Assembly (NCBI RefSeq): GCF_013348805.1
Contig: NZ_CP054690.1
Span: forward strand, 3,224,001 to 3,288,000
Direction: 5' to 3'
Length of the DNA: 64,000 bases
From: Rhodococcus sp. W8901
GTDB lineage: Bacteria; Actinomycetota; Actinomycetes; Mycobacteriales; Mycobacteriaceae
Numbering within the stretch: position 1 is the stretch's first letter; the number at the start of each line of letters is the position of its first letter. The position numbers and the translations under genes were made by a program. Under the pieces are notes generated by a model. That model was not told the DNA's origin and made no database searches. It saw only the letters and a program-made list of their open reading frames with translations. This document shows positions 18,818 through 27,517 of this stretch, piece after piece.

Positions 18818-19552
18818 ATGTCACATGGTAGCACCGTCCACGAAGTGCTCACCGCGGTGTTCCAGGTTCGACCGGCCCCGGAAACCATCGCCGCAGGTGA
18901 CGGCCATCACGGAACGAATTGTTGCCGAACGGACGAACTGATGGTTCTGCTGTGGCAGCGCGCTCTCGATCCACAGAAGGGCACCTGGTCGTTGCCGGGC
19001 GGCACCCTGAGGGACGACGAGGACCTCAAGACGTCGGCCCGGCGTCAGCTCGCCGAGAAGGTCGACGTCCGCGAGGTGGCCCATCTGGAACAGCTGTCAG
19101 TGTTCAGCGACCCCCACCGGGTTCCCGGGAATCGCCGGATCGCCTCGACCTACCTGGGCCTGGTCCCCCTCCCCGCCGATCCGCAGCTGCCACCCGACAC
19201 CGCGTGGCACCCGGTGTCCGCGCTCCCGGCAATGTCGTTCGACCACGGAACGGTCGTCGAGCACGCCCGGATGCGACTGGCCGCGAAGCTGTCGTATACC
19301 AACATCGCGTTCGCCCTCGCGCCGGACGAGTTCTCGATGTCCACGTTGCGTGAAATCTATTGTGCAGCACTCGGTTACCAGGTCGACACGACGAACCTCC
19401 AGCGGGTCCTGACCCGACGCGGCGTCATCACCGCGACCGGCAACACCGCGCCGTCCGGACGCACCGGCGGCAGGCCGGCCGCCCTCTACCGCTTCACCGA
19501 CACCCGACTGCGGGTGACCGACGAGTTCGCGGCCCTGCGGCCGCCGGTCTGA
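18818..19552 (+). CDS. NrtR-like NUDIX/winged-helix regulator of NAD synthesis
   Basis: A 244-residue two-domain protein. An N-terminal NUDIX-like domain ([24 protein letters not shown]) is followed by a C-terminal winged helix ([28 protein letters not shown], then [13 protein letters not shown]). The NUDIX box has lost part of the REUxEE catalytic set (it reads RQLAEK), as in NrtR proteins that sense ADP-ribose or related compounds instead of hydrolysing them. NrtR regulators repress NAD genes, and the divergent nadABC operon fits that role. The transcript appears leaderless. Assignment of the sensed molecule is inference. Confidence 0.83.
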   Translation: MSHGSTVHEVLTAVFQVRPAPETIAAGDGHHGTNCCRTDELMVLLWQRALDPQKGTWSLPGGTLRDDEDLKTSARRQLAEKVDVREVAHLEQLSVFSDPHRVPGNRRIASTYLGLVPLPADPQLPPDTAWHPVSALPAMSFDHGTVVEHARMRLAAKLSYTNIAFALAPDEFSMSTLREIYCAALGYQVDTTNLQRVLTRRGVITATGNTAPSGRTGGRPAALYRFTDTRLRVTDEFAALRPPV

Positions 19553-19741
19553 GCCCGACCGGTGAGCGACCGGCCGGCGACGATCACCGGCCCGGGCCTC
19601 ACGACACTTCCAGGTATTCGACGCCAACGTCGTCGCCGCCGGCCTCAGTCGACGTCTCGAATCTCGAGGTCTCCGAGGTCCGAATGCCGGTCCCGCAGCA
19701 GCGCCCGCATCAGGTCATGCTCGACTTGATCTCGCCCATCG

Positions 19742-20854
19742 TCATTGAGTCTGGACATGCTCGTCGAGGAAACGTTGCGTCATCTCGGCAATCGCCGCCG
19801 CGTGGGCATGGAACAGGTAGTGATGGCCGTCCATAACCGTGACCTGCTGGATCGCCGGGTTGCTGATCGAGGCGCGATGCGCGGACTCCCATTCCGGCTC
19901 CACCTCGAGCGAGGACGCGGCGAGGATCGACAGCGCCGGTAGCGTCGACGGGAACACGGCACCCTCGGCCGTTTGCACGTTCTCCGCCCCACGGGCCATC
20001 TCATCCAGCACGGTCGGGTTCAACACCCACGAGTACGCACGCAGGTACAGGTCCTGCTGGTCCGGGGTGTACTCGTCCGCGTCGCCGAGACTCTCCCGGT
20101 AGTCGGCCACCAGCCCCAGGTAGTCGGTGCTCCTGTCCAGGGCGATCAGGTCTCGGGTGCCGCCGACAGCGTTGACGCCGGCCATCCAACGCGGCCACTC
20201 CGGGGCGCCCTGGGCAGCGTCAGACGTGTAGCGCTCGTCGTCCAGGCCCACCACTGCGGCGACCTCGTCCGGGTGGTGGGTGGCCCACCACATCGCGTAC
20301 AGACCCGAAACCGAATGGGGCATCAGAACATAGGGTCCGTCCAGCCCCAACTCCCGGAGAGCGCCCCGGGTCTCGTCGACGATCGCCTCGCTGGTGCGTG
20401 GGGCGTCGGTTCCGTCGCTCAACCCCAGCCCGAAGGGCTCGACCGTGACGACCGTGTTCTGCTCCGCCAAGCGCCGGGCCAGCGGGGCGAAGCCGAGGAT
20501 CGGTTCCGGCGTGGCCAGGCCGGGCATCAGGACGACAGTCCGCGGTCCCGAGCCCTGAACCGCGACGCTCATCCGATGCCCGTCCACCTCGACATACCGG
20601 TGGCCGGAGCCGACCGCCTCCTCGATGGCCGCCTTGTCGCGGGGGGTCTGCCACCAATGGACAGATGTCGAAATCGCAATGGCAACAACAACTACCGATA
20701 CCAAACCGACGAATATCCATAGCACCACTCGAAATAGCCTGCGCCGTGGCTTCGGAAGCGCCGAATCCACTGCGCCACTCGGCCGATCGCCATCAGTTTG
20801 CATTCCCGAATCCACGTCGACGCTAGACGGATCCGGCCTCCCCAGTGTCCCCAT
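19742..20854 (-). CDS. Membrane-anchored alpha/beta hydrolase
   Basis: A 370-residue protein with one N-terminal membrane helix (LFRVVLWIFVGLVSVVVVAIAIS) and an outside alpha/beta-hydrolase domain. Visible are the oxyanion-side TVVLMPGLATPEP, a nucleophile elbow PHSVSGLYA with the Ser in place of the usual GxSxG first Gly, an Asp-containing LDDERY segment and a C-terminal MDGHHYLFH catalytic His. The substrate is unknown. A long palindrome lies 37 bases upstream of its start (20891-20917), so it is probably under a TetR-type repressor whose gene is not next to it; an IS3 element occupies the other side of the operator. Confidence 0.8.
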   Translation of the reverse strand: MGTLGRPDPSSVDVDSGMQTDGDRPSGAVDSALPKPRRRLFRVVLWIFVGLVSVVVVAIAISTSVHWWQTPRDKAAIEEAVGSGHRYVEVDGHRMSVAVQGSGPRTVVLMPGLATPEPILGFAPLARRLAEQNTVVTVEPFGLGLSDGTDAPRTSEAIVDETRGALRELGLDGPYVLMPHSVSGLYAMWWATHHPDEVAAVVGLDDERYTSDAAQGAPEWPRWMAGVNAVGGTRDLIALDRSTDYLGLVADYRESLGDADEYTPDQQDLYLRAYSWVLNPTVLDEMARGAENVQTAEGAVFPSTLPALSILAASSLEVEPEWESAHRASISNPAIQQVTVMDGHHYLFHAHAAAIAEMTQRFLDEHVQTQ

Positions 20855-20890
20855 GCGACCAACCTAACCGACGCAGCCAACGCAACCGAG

Positions 20891-20917
20891 CGTTTTACTA
20901 CAATGCGTAGTAAAACG
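20891..20917. promoter_or_regulatory. Long palindromic operator upstream of the hydrolase
   Basis: CGTTTTACTAC and GTAGTAAAACG form perfect 11-bp arms around AATGC. The site is 37 bases from the hydrolase start and 19 bases from the left end of the IS3 element. The size and symmetry fit a TetR- or MarR-family repressor site. Confidence 0.6.
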
Positions 20918-20985
20918 GCCCTTGGAGTTGCAACATGAATCGCCCGGTGAGTCCGGAGACTTCATCTCTTGTGAAGGATGGAGTC

Positions 20986-21306
20986 ATGTCAGGTTCGAGG
21001 AAGTACCCGGCCGAGCTGCGTGAGCGGGCGGTGCGGATGGTCGCCGAGGTGCGCGGCGAGTACTTGTCGGAGTGGGCGGCGATCGAGTCGGTTGCCGGCA
21101 AGTTGGGCATCGGGTCGGCGCAGACCTTGTTGAACTGGGTTCGTCGCGATCAGGTTGACGCCGGGAAGCGTCCCGGGGTGACCAGCGAGATGGCCGAGGA
21201 ACTCCGCCGGCTTCGGGCTGAGAATCGAGAACTCAAGCGTGCCAACGATATTCTGAAGTCGGCGTCGACTTTCTTCGCGGCGGAGCTCGACCGCCGCAAT
21301 CGGTGA
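20986..21306 (+). CDS. IS3-family transposase OrfA
   Basis: A 106-residue DNA-binding subunit. It has an N-terminal helix-turn-helix (RKYPAELRERAVRMVAEVRGEY, then IGSAQTLLNWVRRDQVDAG) and a C-terminal leucine-zipper-like helix (EELRRLRAENRELKRANDILKSAS). The ATG after AAGGATGGAG is chosen; a longer frame enters the terminal repeat. Its stop overlaps the orfB start by four bases (GTGA), the usual place for a programmed shift that makes an OrfAB fusion. Confidence 0.9.
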   Translation: MSGSRKYPAELRERAVRMVAEVRGEYLSEWAAIESVAGKLGIGSAQTLLNWVRRDQVDAGKRPGVTSEMAEELRRLRAENRELKRANDILKSASTFFAAELDRRNR

Positions 21307-22238
21307 TCGTCGACTATATCGACGAACACAAGCAGGAGTACAGCGTCGAGCCGATCTGCCGTGTGCTGACCGCACACGGCTGCAAGATCGCGCCGTCCAC
21401 CTACTACGATGCCTGCGCCCGCCGGCGACAACCCTCGAAGCGGCAGATCCGCGACGAGGAACTCAAGGTCGAGATCGTCCGCGTTCACCGGGAGAACTAC
21501 TCGGTCTACGGCGCCCGGAAAGTGTGGCTGCAATGCCACCGGGAGGGCATCGAAGTGGCCCGCTGCACGGTCGAACGACTGATGGGCGACCTCGCACTCG
21601 AGGGCGCCCGCCGCGGCAAGGCCAAACGCACCACCATCGCTGATCCACAAGCGAGGCGCCCGGACGATCTGGTGCAACGTCAGTTCTGCCCCGAAGCACC
21701 GAATGTGTTGTGGGTAGCGGACTTCACGTACGTGTCGACGTGGTCCGGGTGGGTATATGTGGCGTTCGTGATCGATGCCTACGCCCGCCGGATCGTGGGC
21801 TGGCGGACCGCGACCACGATGACCGCGCAGCTGGTCCTCGACGCAATCGAGCACGCGATCTGGACCCGGCAGCGCGAGGGCATCGACGATCTGTCCGGGC
21901 TGATTCATCACCACGATCGCGGGTCGCAATACACGTCGGTGGCCTTCACCAAGCGACTCGTCGACGCCGGTATCGATGCCTCGATCGGCGCCACCGGCAA
22001 CAGCTACGACAACGCGCTCGCCGAATCGATCAACGGCCTCTACAAGACCGAACTGATCAAGGCCCAGGGGCCGTGGCGGACCGTTGACCAGGTCGAGGTC
22101 GCCACTCTCGAATGGGTCGACTGGTTCAATCACCGCAGGTTGTACGAGCACTGCGGCGACCTGCCGCCGGCCGAGTATGAAGCCCTCTACTACCGTGATC
22201 ACCGAACTCAGCCAGTCGCTGAGTTCTCAAACTCGTAA
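21303..22238 (+). CDS. IS3-family transposase OrfB (DDE integrase)
   Basis: A 311-residue catalytic subunit. An HTH_21-like N-terminal region (YSVYGARKVWLQCHREGIEVARCTVERLM) precedes an rve integrase core. The DDE triad is visible: Asp in WVADFTYV, Asp in HHHDRGSQYTS, Glu in NALAESINGLYKTEL. The C-terminus WFNHRRLYEHCGDLPPAEYE is typical of the family. It is complete, so this copy may be active and may supply transposase to copy 2. Confidence 0.92.
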   Translation: MIVDYIDEHKQEYSVEPICRVLTAHGCKIAPSTYYDACARRRQPSKRQIRDEELKVEIVRVHRENYSVYGARKVWLQCHREGIEVARCTVERLMGDLALEGARRGKAKRTTIADPQARRPDDLVQRQFCPEAPNVLWVADFTYVSTWSGWVYVAFVIDAYARRIVGWRTATTMTAQLVLDAIEHAIWTRQREGIDDLSGLIHHHDRGSQYTSVAFTKRLVDAGIDASIGATGNSYDNALAESINGLYKTELIKAQGPWRTVDQVEVATLEWVDWFNHRRLYEHCGDLPPAEYEALYYRDHRTQPVAEFSNS

Positions 22239-22398
22239 GTCTCCAGACATGCCGGGGCGATTCAAGTTCTACTTGAGGCCAATCCACATGCCACGACGTT
22301 CTGTCTCAGCTCCCAACGCCCCTCCTGGCAACGATTCGGCCGACGGAGACGATGAACCTTATGAACGGTACAACCCGCTAACGACAAAGGAGCACAGC

Positions 22399-23040
22399 GT
22401 GCTCGTAGGTAAACGAAAGTTGGCGAGTAGGGGCGTCCTCGCCCTTCCAGCTTTGCTCTTGACGACGGCGTGTGGAGCGCAGGTTGAGGACAGCGTCAGT
22501 GTTGATACGACTTCCCCGGCTACACCTATGTCGTGCCAGCAGTTCGAATCCTTCTCTGGGCACATCCTCGTCGGCAACCCGCCCGCCGCTGCGACCCTTG
22601 CGCCCGCGATGCCATTGCAGCCCGGAGAGGAGCCGACGCCCCCACCCGCCCGGCCCAGCGTCGTATCGATAAAGATCGAGCAGGCGGCTGGGGTGGACGC
22701 CATCGTTTTCAGCCTGAGTGGCGACGGATATATCGGGTGGACAGCGCGCTTCGTTCAGATGCCACTGTTGCAGGGCACGGACGATCCAGTGTCGATTTCG
22801 GGTTCGTGCATCCTGCAGATTGACATGATTGGAGTCGACTCGAACATCGTGTCGCTGCGCCGCGAGATGCCGAAACGGCTACTGCCCGAGAGTGATGAAT
22901 CTTCTGTGGTCGAGGTTCTGAGCTACCCGAGTGCCAACGGATTGGCGCAGGCCTTCGTGGGCACCCGAAGCGGTACGCCCGCGGTGACGGTCGACGCACT
23001 GGCCGACCGCCCCGCGATCACCGTAGGAATCGCGTCCTGA
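22399..23040 (+). CDS. Putative secreted lipoprotein
   Basis: A 213-residue protein. The N-terminus (KRKLASRG, hydrophobic LALPALLLTTACG) is a lipoprotein signal with a lipobox-type LTTAC, so it would be lipid-anchored outside the membrane. A Pro-rich stretch (GEEPTPPPARPS) follows at about residue 75, then a beta-rich domain (VVSIKIEQAAGVDAIVFSLSGDGYIGW). No family was recognised. The GTG start after AAAGGAG is chosen; an in-frame ATG at 22291 is less likely. It begins 135 bases after the IS3 copy, which may have brought or removed its promoter. Confidence 0.65.
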   Translation: MLVGKRKLASRGVLALPALLLTTACGAQVEDSVSVDTTSPATPMSCQQFESFSGHILVGNPPAAATLAPAMPLQPGEEPTPPPARPSVVSIKIEQAAGVDAIVFSLSGDGYIGWTARFVQMPLLQGTDDPVSISGSCILQIDMIGVDSNIVSLRREMPKRLLPESDESSVVEVLSYPSANGLAQAFVGTRSGTPAVTVDALADRPAITVGIAS

Positions 23041-23201
23041 TGAAGGGGCCGGCTTCTAGTTCTCCGATCGACAGAGCTCGCAGGCGAAGACGGATCTGAC
23101 GACGAAACCATAGTTGGGAGAAGTCATGTAGGACTTAGCTCCGGTGCAGTTAGCCTGCCGCTTTCACGGTAATTCGGCTGAACACCTGTGTCACTGACGA
23201 A

Positions 23202-23273
23202 GAAAGGTGCTCCGACCTGCGATAATTCGACTTGTCTAAGGTTGAACAATCGCGTGATCAAGGAGCACCTTTC
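23202..23273 (+). promoter_or_regulatory. Inverted repeat that can hide the transposase ribosome site
   Basis: GAAAGGTGCTCC (23202-23213) and GGAGCACCTTTC (23262-23273) are perfect 12-bp arms 48 bases apart. The right arm contains AAGGAG, the only ribosome-site candidate before the GTG at 23276. A transcript entering from outside would fold and block translation, while an internal transcript starting inside the loop would not. Confidence 0.55.
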
Positions 23274-23275
23274 AG

Positions 23276-24670
23276 GTGGCCAAGTCTACGTCCCCGTACC
23301 CACACCTGTCCGCATCGGCCACCGGAACCGGCGTCGTGTCGCATGCCGGGACGGTCTTGTTGCTGCGTACCGCCGAGAAAACAGGCCTGACCACCGCCCT
23401 GTCGGCCGCGCTCGAGCCGTGGTGCAAGCCCCTCGCGACGCACGACCCGGGCAAGATCGTGTTGGATCTCGCGGTCACGCTCGCGCTCGGCGGTGACTGC
23501 CTGGCCGACATCGCGCAGTTGCGGGCGCACCCGCAGGTGTTCGGTCCGGTCGCCTCCGACCCGACCGTATCGAGGCTGGTCACCGCGCTGGCCGCGGACC
23601 CCGGCGCCGCACTCGCGGCGATCGGGAGTGCTCGCGCTGCGGCCCGACGCCGTGCATGGGCCGCGGCCGGAGACCGGACACCCGATCATCGGATCGACGA
23701 GAAGGATCCGCTGGTCGTCGACATCGATGCCACCCTGGTGACCGCGCACTCGGAGAAGGAATCCGCAGCCCCGACATTCAAGCGTGGCTTCGGGTTTCAT
23801 CCGTTGTGCGCGTTCGTCGACCACGGTGATGGCGGGACCGGTGAGCCGGTGGCGATGCTCCTGCGGCCCGGAAATGCCGGCTCGAACACCGCTGCAGACC
23901 ATGTGACCGTGGTCAAGGATGCGTTGGCGCAGTTGCCGTTCGATCCGGGCTACCGGGTCGGGAAGAAAGTGTTGATCCGCACCGATGGCGCCGGCGGCAC
24001 GCACGACTTTCTCGACTACCTGACCAAGCGGCGGTTGGCGTACTCGATCGGGTTCGGGCTCACCGACACCATGACCGCGGCGATCGACCTGATCCCGAAG
24101 ACCGTGTGGACGCCCGCCTACGACGCCGACGGGAAGGTCCGTGACGGCGCCTGGGTCGCCGAGCTCACCGGGCTGATCGACCTGTCTACCTGGCCCGCTG
24201 GGATGCGGGTCATCGTCCGCAAGGAGCGGCCGCACCCCGGCGCGCAACTGCGGTTCACCGACCACGAGGGTCTGCGGTTGACCGCGTTCGCCACCAACAC
24301 CACCCGCGGCCAACTCCCGGATCTCGAGCTGCGGCACCGCCGCCGGGCCCGTTGCGAGGACCGGATCCGGGGCGCGAAAGACACTGGCCTGCAGAACCTT
24401 CCGCTACACGGGTTCGACCAGAACCGGATCTGGCTGCAGATCGTGCAACTCGCCGGCGAACTGATCGCCTGGACACAACTCCTCGCGTTCGACACCGAAA
24501 CCGCCCGACGCTGGGAACCGAAACGACTCCGACTCCGGCTGTTCCACATCGCCGGCCGCATCGTCCGTCACGCCCGACGCATCCACCTCAAACTCGCCGC
24601 CCACGCACCCCACGTCGACCTGCTCGTCGCCGCGATCACACGCGTGACGACACCAAAAACAGTGACCTGA
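23276..24670 (+). CDS. IS1380-family transposase
   Basis: A 464-residue DDE transposase. It has the family N-terminus (GTVLLLRTAEKTGLTTALSAAL, KIVLDLAVTLALGGDCLADI, FGPVASDPTVSRLV), the first Asp region VVDIDATLVTAHSEKE, RTDGAGGTHDFLDYL with the second acidic residue, and the late ARCEDRIRGAKDTGLQNLP with the Glu. No frameshift was seen, so it is probably functional. The GTG is preceded by AAGGAG inside an inverted repeat that may limit translation. Confidence 0.92.
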   Translation: MAKSTSPYPHLSASATGTGVVSHAGTVLLLRTAEKTGLTTALSAALEPWCKPLATHDPGKIVLDLAVTLALGGDCLADIAQLRAHPQVFGPVASDPTVSRLVTALAADPGAALAAIGSARAAARRRAWAAAGDRTPDHRIDEKDPLVVDIDATLVTAHSEKESAAPTFKRGFGFHPLCAFVDHGDGGTGEPVAMLLRPGNAGSNTAADHVTVVKDALAQLPFDPGYRVGKKVLIRTDGAGGTHDFLDYLTKRRLAYSIGFGLTDTMTAAIDLIPKTVWTPAYDADGKVRDGAWVAELTGLIDLSTWPAGMRVIVRKERPHPGAQLRFTDHEGLRLTAFATNTTRGQLPDLELRHRRRARCEDRIRGAKDTGLQNLPLHGFDQNRIWLQIVQLAGELIAWTQLLAFDTETARRWEPKRLRLRLFHIAGRIVRHARRIHLKLAAHAPHVDLLVAAITRVTTPKTVT

Positions 24671-24965
24671 CCAGCGGAAATCTTCCCCGCCGGGACGAAA
24701 GGAGCACCATCATTCGGGGCCGTGGACCCCGACGCAACCCGACCGCGTCGGCCACCCCGCCACGTCCGGAAACCGGAACCATCACCGGGACAAGAAAACC
24801 GAACTCGATCAGGCCGGCACGCCGCGCTCACGAAAGATCGAGGCTAGGCGTCGAAGTAACTGCACGGCATCAGAAATCGGCGAAGCCTGCGATCACGAGG
24901 TCCGTACCATTGTCCGAATCTGGTGAGTGGGAGACCCGCGTGCCCGGCCGGCACCGGGGAGTTGA

Positions 24966-25385
24966 CTACGGAACGTAGACGACGGCAACGCCCGGTGTGT
25001 ATGGGCCGGCGGGGGAAGTGGCGGCGATGACGACCTGCCCGGTTCCGGTCGGCAGGGTTGCTTCCGGGTATCCGTCCGTTCCGGCCGACATCCGGGCGGT
25101 GCCGGAGGCTCCGCTCGACAGGTTCAGCCAGTGCATGTCGCCCGGGAGTAGGCACGCCCTTATGCCGTCCTTCGGGCCGGTGATCGTCACCGTCCCGGGC
25201 TGTTCGCCGACCACGGCCCAGCAGCGGATCGAGGGAACGTCGAGGCTGCCGTTCGGGTTTCCGAACGGCGCCGGGTTGATCTGGAACGGGACGGTGACCG
25301 CGGCGGAGGCGACAGCCACCGGCACCAGTACCGAACCGGCGACGATCGCTGCGCAGGCGACCGATCGGCGAACGAAATCGAGCAT
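24966..25385 (-). CDS. Small secreted protein of unknown function
   Basis: A 139-residue protein with a signal peptide (MLDFVRRSVACAAIVAGSVLVPVAVASA) and a mature domain of about 110 residues with two Cys (RCWAVVG and RACLLPG) that could form one disulfide. It is rich in Gly, Pro and Thr and probably beta-structured. The ATG is fixed by GGAGG six bases upstream. It is divergent from the cutinase-like gene across a 515-base region. Confidence 0.72.
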   Translation of the reverse strand: MLDFVRRSVACAAIVAGSVLVPVAVASAAVTVPFQINPAPFGNPNGSLDVPSIRCWAVVGEQPGTVTITGPKDGIRACLLPGDMHWLNLSSGASGTARMSAGTDGYPEATLPTGTGQVVIAATSPAGPYTPGVAVVYVP

Positions 25386-25591
25386 GGCGACCTCCAAGCA
25401 CGGTCGGGGCCAGGTTTCGTCACTCTACTGCTCACCGCTCGTGTTGCTCGCCCTATTCGCACAGCTGGAACACGCCTACGCCCGGCAGCCCGACCCCAGT
25501 CGGCCCAAGATCTAGCTGAACTTACGTCCCAGACCAAGCCTGGGGACCAGGCGGCACCTCGACGAAGCGAGCGATCCGATTCCGGATTCTT

Positions 25592-25612
25592 GAATCGAGT
25601 GCACTCTCAATA
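25592..25612 (+). repeat. 21-bp repeated motif, copy A
   Basis: GAATCGAGTGCAC followed by TCTCAATA. It contains the perfect palindrome GAGTGCACTC and continues into TATTTGAAAGTGCGCA, which resembles the continuation of the copy at 27491. It lies 289 bases before the cutinase-like ATG. The rest of the divergent region (25386-25900) shows only a small hairpin, GCCCC-GGATC-GGGGC at 25715-25729. Confidence 0.65.
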
Positions 25613-25900
25613 TATTTGAAAGTGCGCAGCAGAACGCCGTGGGGAAATAATCGAACTACCAATCGCGGTCGCCCTCACTGAAACCCAGTTAGGGGCGGAG
25701 CGGGAATAAAACCGGCCCCGGATCGGGGCAGCTCCCCATCGCTACCGGAAACTCTGCCGCCAATCCGAATCCAACTCAAGGCAACGGAGGCATATCCGCC
25801 TGGCCAGATGGCCAGAAAACAATCGGTATCTCGAGACATGCATCGAGTCGATCCCGGAAATAGCGACCGAAGCATGACGAAATCTAAGGGGCGGGGAGTC

Positions 25901-26518
25901 ATGAAACGACTCATCTTCGCATTGGCAGCGATGCTGGGGCTACTGGGCGTGTTCACACCCACGGCATCCGCGGAAACTCCGATCAATCAGTGTGTCGGCA
26001 CCTGGTCCGTCGTCGTCGGCGGACTGAACAACAACAATTCGGACGGCTTCTTCAACCAGAACCAGCGCGTCGGTTACAACAGCTACGACACCCGAGCCGG
26101 GGTCAACGAGCTGAACCGGCTCACGCGGGATCATCGCCGGTTCTGTCCCGGCGACCACATCAAGATGGTCGGCCATTCCGGTGGCGCCGCGGTCGTTCAT
26201 GTCTGGCTCACGGAGAACGGAACCGGGTTCGGCAACATCAACGCTGTCCTGCTCGCAGACCCGAAACGCCCTGCGGGACCGGGCGGTCCGGGGTTCGCGC
26301 AGACCGACTTCCCGTTCAACCTCTACCCGCCGCTGGCGGGTGCGGACAACTTCTACAGCGGAGTGCCGGTGTGGACGGTGTGCAACAACAGCGACCACAT
26401 CTGCAACTCGCAGGCGACTTGGGACGGCTACTTCGTCGGCGGCACACACGACGCCTACGACAAGGACGTCAACCACTACTCTGACTGGGGTAACGGCCAG
26501 GACTACCGCTGGTTCTGA
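25901..26518 (+). CDS. Secreted cutinase-like alpha/beta hydrolase
   Basis: A 205-residue protein with a signal peptide (MKRLIFALAAMLGLLGVFTPTASAE). The nucleophile elbow is VGHSGGAAVVHVWL (Ser93). A Cys-bracketed CNNSDHIC supplies the likely Asp, and a later GTHDAYDKDVNHY the His, as in cutinases and PE-PPE-type esterases. It would act outside the cell on esters or lipids. The ATG follows GGGGAG. A 15-bp stem closes the gene, and a copy of the 21-bp motif lies upstream. Confidence 0.75.
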   Translation: MKRLIFALAAMLGLLGVFTPTASAETPINQCVGTWSVVVGGLNNNNSDGFFNQNQRVGYNSYDTRAGVNELNRLTRDHRRFCPGDHIKMVGHSGGAAVVHVWLTENGTGFGNINAVLLADPKRPAGPGGPGFAQTDFPFNLYPPLAGADNFYSGVPVWTVCNNSDHICNSQATWDGYFVGGTHDAYDKDVNHYSDWGNGQDYRWF

Positions 26519-26524
26519 GACGAG

Positions 26525-26566
26525 GCTACGGCCGACGACATCTCGCAGAACGTCGTCGGCCGTAGC
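26525..26566 (+). terminator. Hairpin after the cutinase-like gene
   Basis: GCTACGGCCGACGAC pairs perfectly with GTCGTCGGCCGTAGC around a 12-base loop, six bases after the stop. There is no T-run. Confidence 0.7.
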
Positions 26567-27112
26567 TTCCTCGATGGTCACCCAGCGGCGGCGCTCCACC
26601 GATACCTGGCCGAGCCAGTCACGTGGATACACACGGCAACCCCTTCGCGTCTGCGTCCAGACCGTGTCCCCGCGCTGAACCGTGGTGCTGGGGTTTTGCC
26701 TGTTTGGCGGGAAACGAGTGCACCGTCAATACCGTTTGAACATGGGGGCACTACTGCAGGGGTGGAGTCGCGTTTGGACGCGACGACGGCTACGTCGATT
26801 GCGTCGACTGTGCCGAGCGCTCAGCGGTGCCGGGGCGAATGTGGCACACCAACTCCGCCGCCTGCGTTGCTCTTTGAGGTTCTCGCGACGTTCGGTGCCC
26901 GATCGGCCCGCGAGAGTCGCGGTCCCACGGACATGGTCGCCGGCACGTGCCCACAGGAAGGGCTGGAATCGGCGACAGCGCATCCCCAGCGTCACCGACA
27001 CCAGCCAGAAATCCAAGTCTCTCGAGCGGTGAGCTCGCAGTAGCCGAGCTACTGCGAACTTGCCGCTCTCCGTGTCTCTAACCACCGATCTTCACGGATA
27101 TGGAGCAAGGAC
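26567..27112. other. Intergenic stretch with no convincing gene
   Basis: A weak frame (about 26696-27043, +) starts within the second copy of the 21-bp motif and is Ser/Thr/Arg-rich with no recognisable domain or ribosome site; I did not call it. Besides that motif copy at 26711-26731 I see nothing structured. Confidence 0.5.
26711..26731 (+). repeat. 21-bp repeated motif, copy C
   Basis: GAAACGAGTGCAC followed by CGTCAATA, matching the copy at 27491 at all but one base. It lies 382 bases before the ATG of the next gene. Confidence 0.65.
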
Positions 27113-27517
27113 ATGGCCACCATCTACATCGATGCCACACGATTCTCCACAGTCGTCGTCTGCACCTGCGGCTGGCGGGGTATCACCGGAAACCTCGTGA
27201 CCGCATGGGGCGCCGGCGCAGCCCACTTGAGAATCTGCCACGAAGACCTCCCCTCTGCACGCCGCGCCTTGCAGGCCGCACGCGACGCCCGATACCGACG
27301 ACAAGCGAAAGCCTCTGGACAGCAAAAAGACTCTGCCGGCAACGGACCTTCCCCCCGCGTAGACCGCACCACCCGGCCACCGCGGCGCCCCGACATGGCC
27401 ACCACCGAGACCGAGTCGACCAGACCCGCACCGGACTCTCTCGGCTCGACCCGAGGAAGCGCGGATCTCCCGGACCGCTCGAATATTCGGGAAACGAGTG
27501 CACCCTCAATAAATTAG
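27113..27517 (+). CDS. Small Cys/His protein of unknown function
   Basis: A 134-residue frame starting at an ATG four bases after AAGG. The first 40 residues hold CTCGWRG and, 22 residues on, HLRICHEDL, a Cys/His arrangement that could bind one zinc ion. The rest is Arg/Pro/Thr-rich and low in complexity. Short proteins with such a CxC-H-C start occur in actinobacterial phage and plasmid regions. The last nine or so codons (RETSAPSIN) are encoded by the third copy of the 21-bp motif, so the true C-terminus may be earlier or the motif was copied into the gene. Confidence 0.45.
   Translation: MATIYIDATRFSTVVVCTCGWRGITGNLVTAWGAGAAHLRICHEDLPSARRALQAARDARYRRQAKASGQQKDSAGNGPSPRVDRTTRPPRRPDMATTETESTRPAPDSLGSTRGSADLPDRSNIRETSAPSIN
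27491..27511 (+). repeat. 21-bp repeated motif, copy B
   Basis: GAAACGAGTGCAC followed by CCTCAATA, then AATTAGATATTGCGCA, which parallels the bases after copy A. It lies 443 bases before the protease ATG and overlaps the end of the small Cys/His gene. Confidence 0.65.

Larger units (their letters stand above)
20936..22264 (+). mobile_element. IS3-family insertion sequence, copy 1, apparently intact
   Basis: The element is 1329 bp. The left end TGAATCGCCCGGTGAGTC and the reverse complement of the right end, TGAATCGCCCCGGCATGTC, form imperfect terminal inverted repeats that continue into GGAGACTT. It encodes OrfA and OrfB in overlapping frames. No clear 3-4 bp target duplication was seen in the flanks. 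A second, heavily interrupted copy lies at 36075-41081. Confidence 0.85.
23202..24712 (+). mobile_element. IS1380-family insertion sequence (ends approximate)
   Basis: One complete transposase gene lies between GGTGCTCC near 23206 and GGAGCACC near 24701, the only inverted match seen at the flanks. The true termini and any 4-bp target duplication were not resolved, so the borders are approximate. Confidence 0.55.

Noticed and set aside
20936-22264. Target-site duplication for IS3 copy 1
   Set aside because: Three- and four-base flanks on the two sides do not match, so no duplication is claimed.
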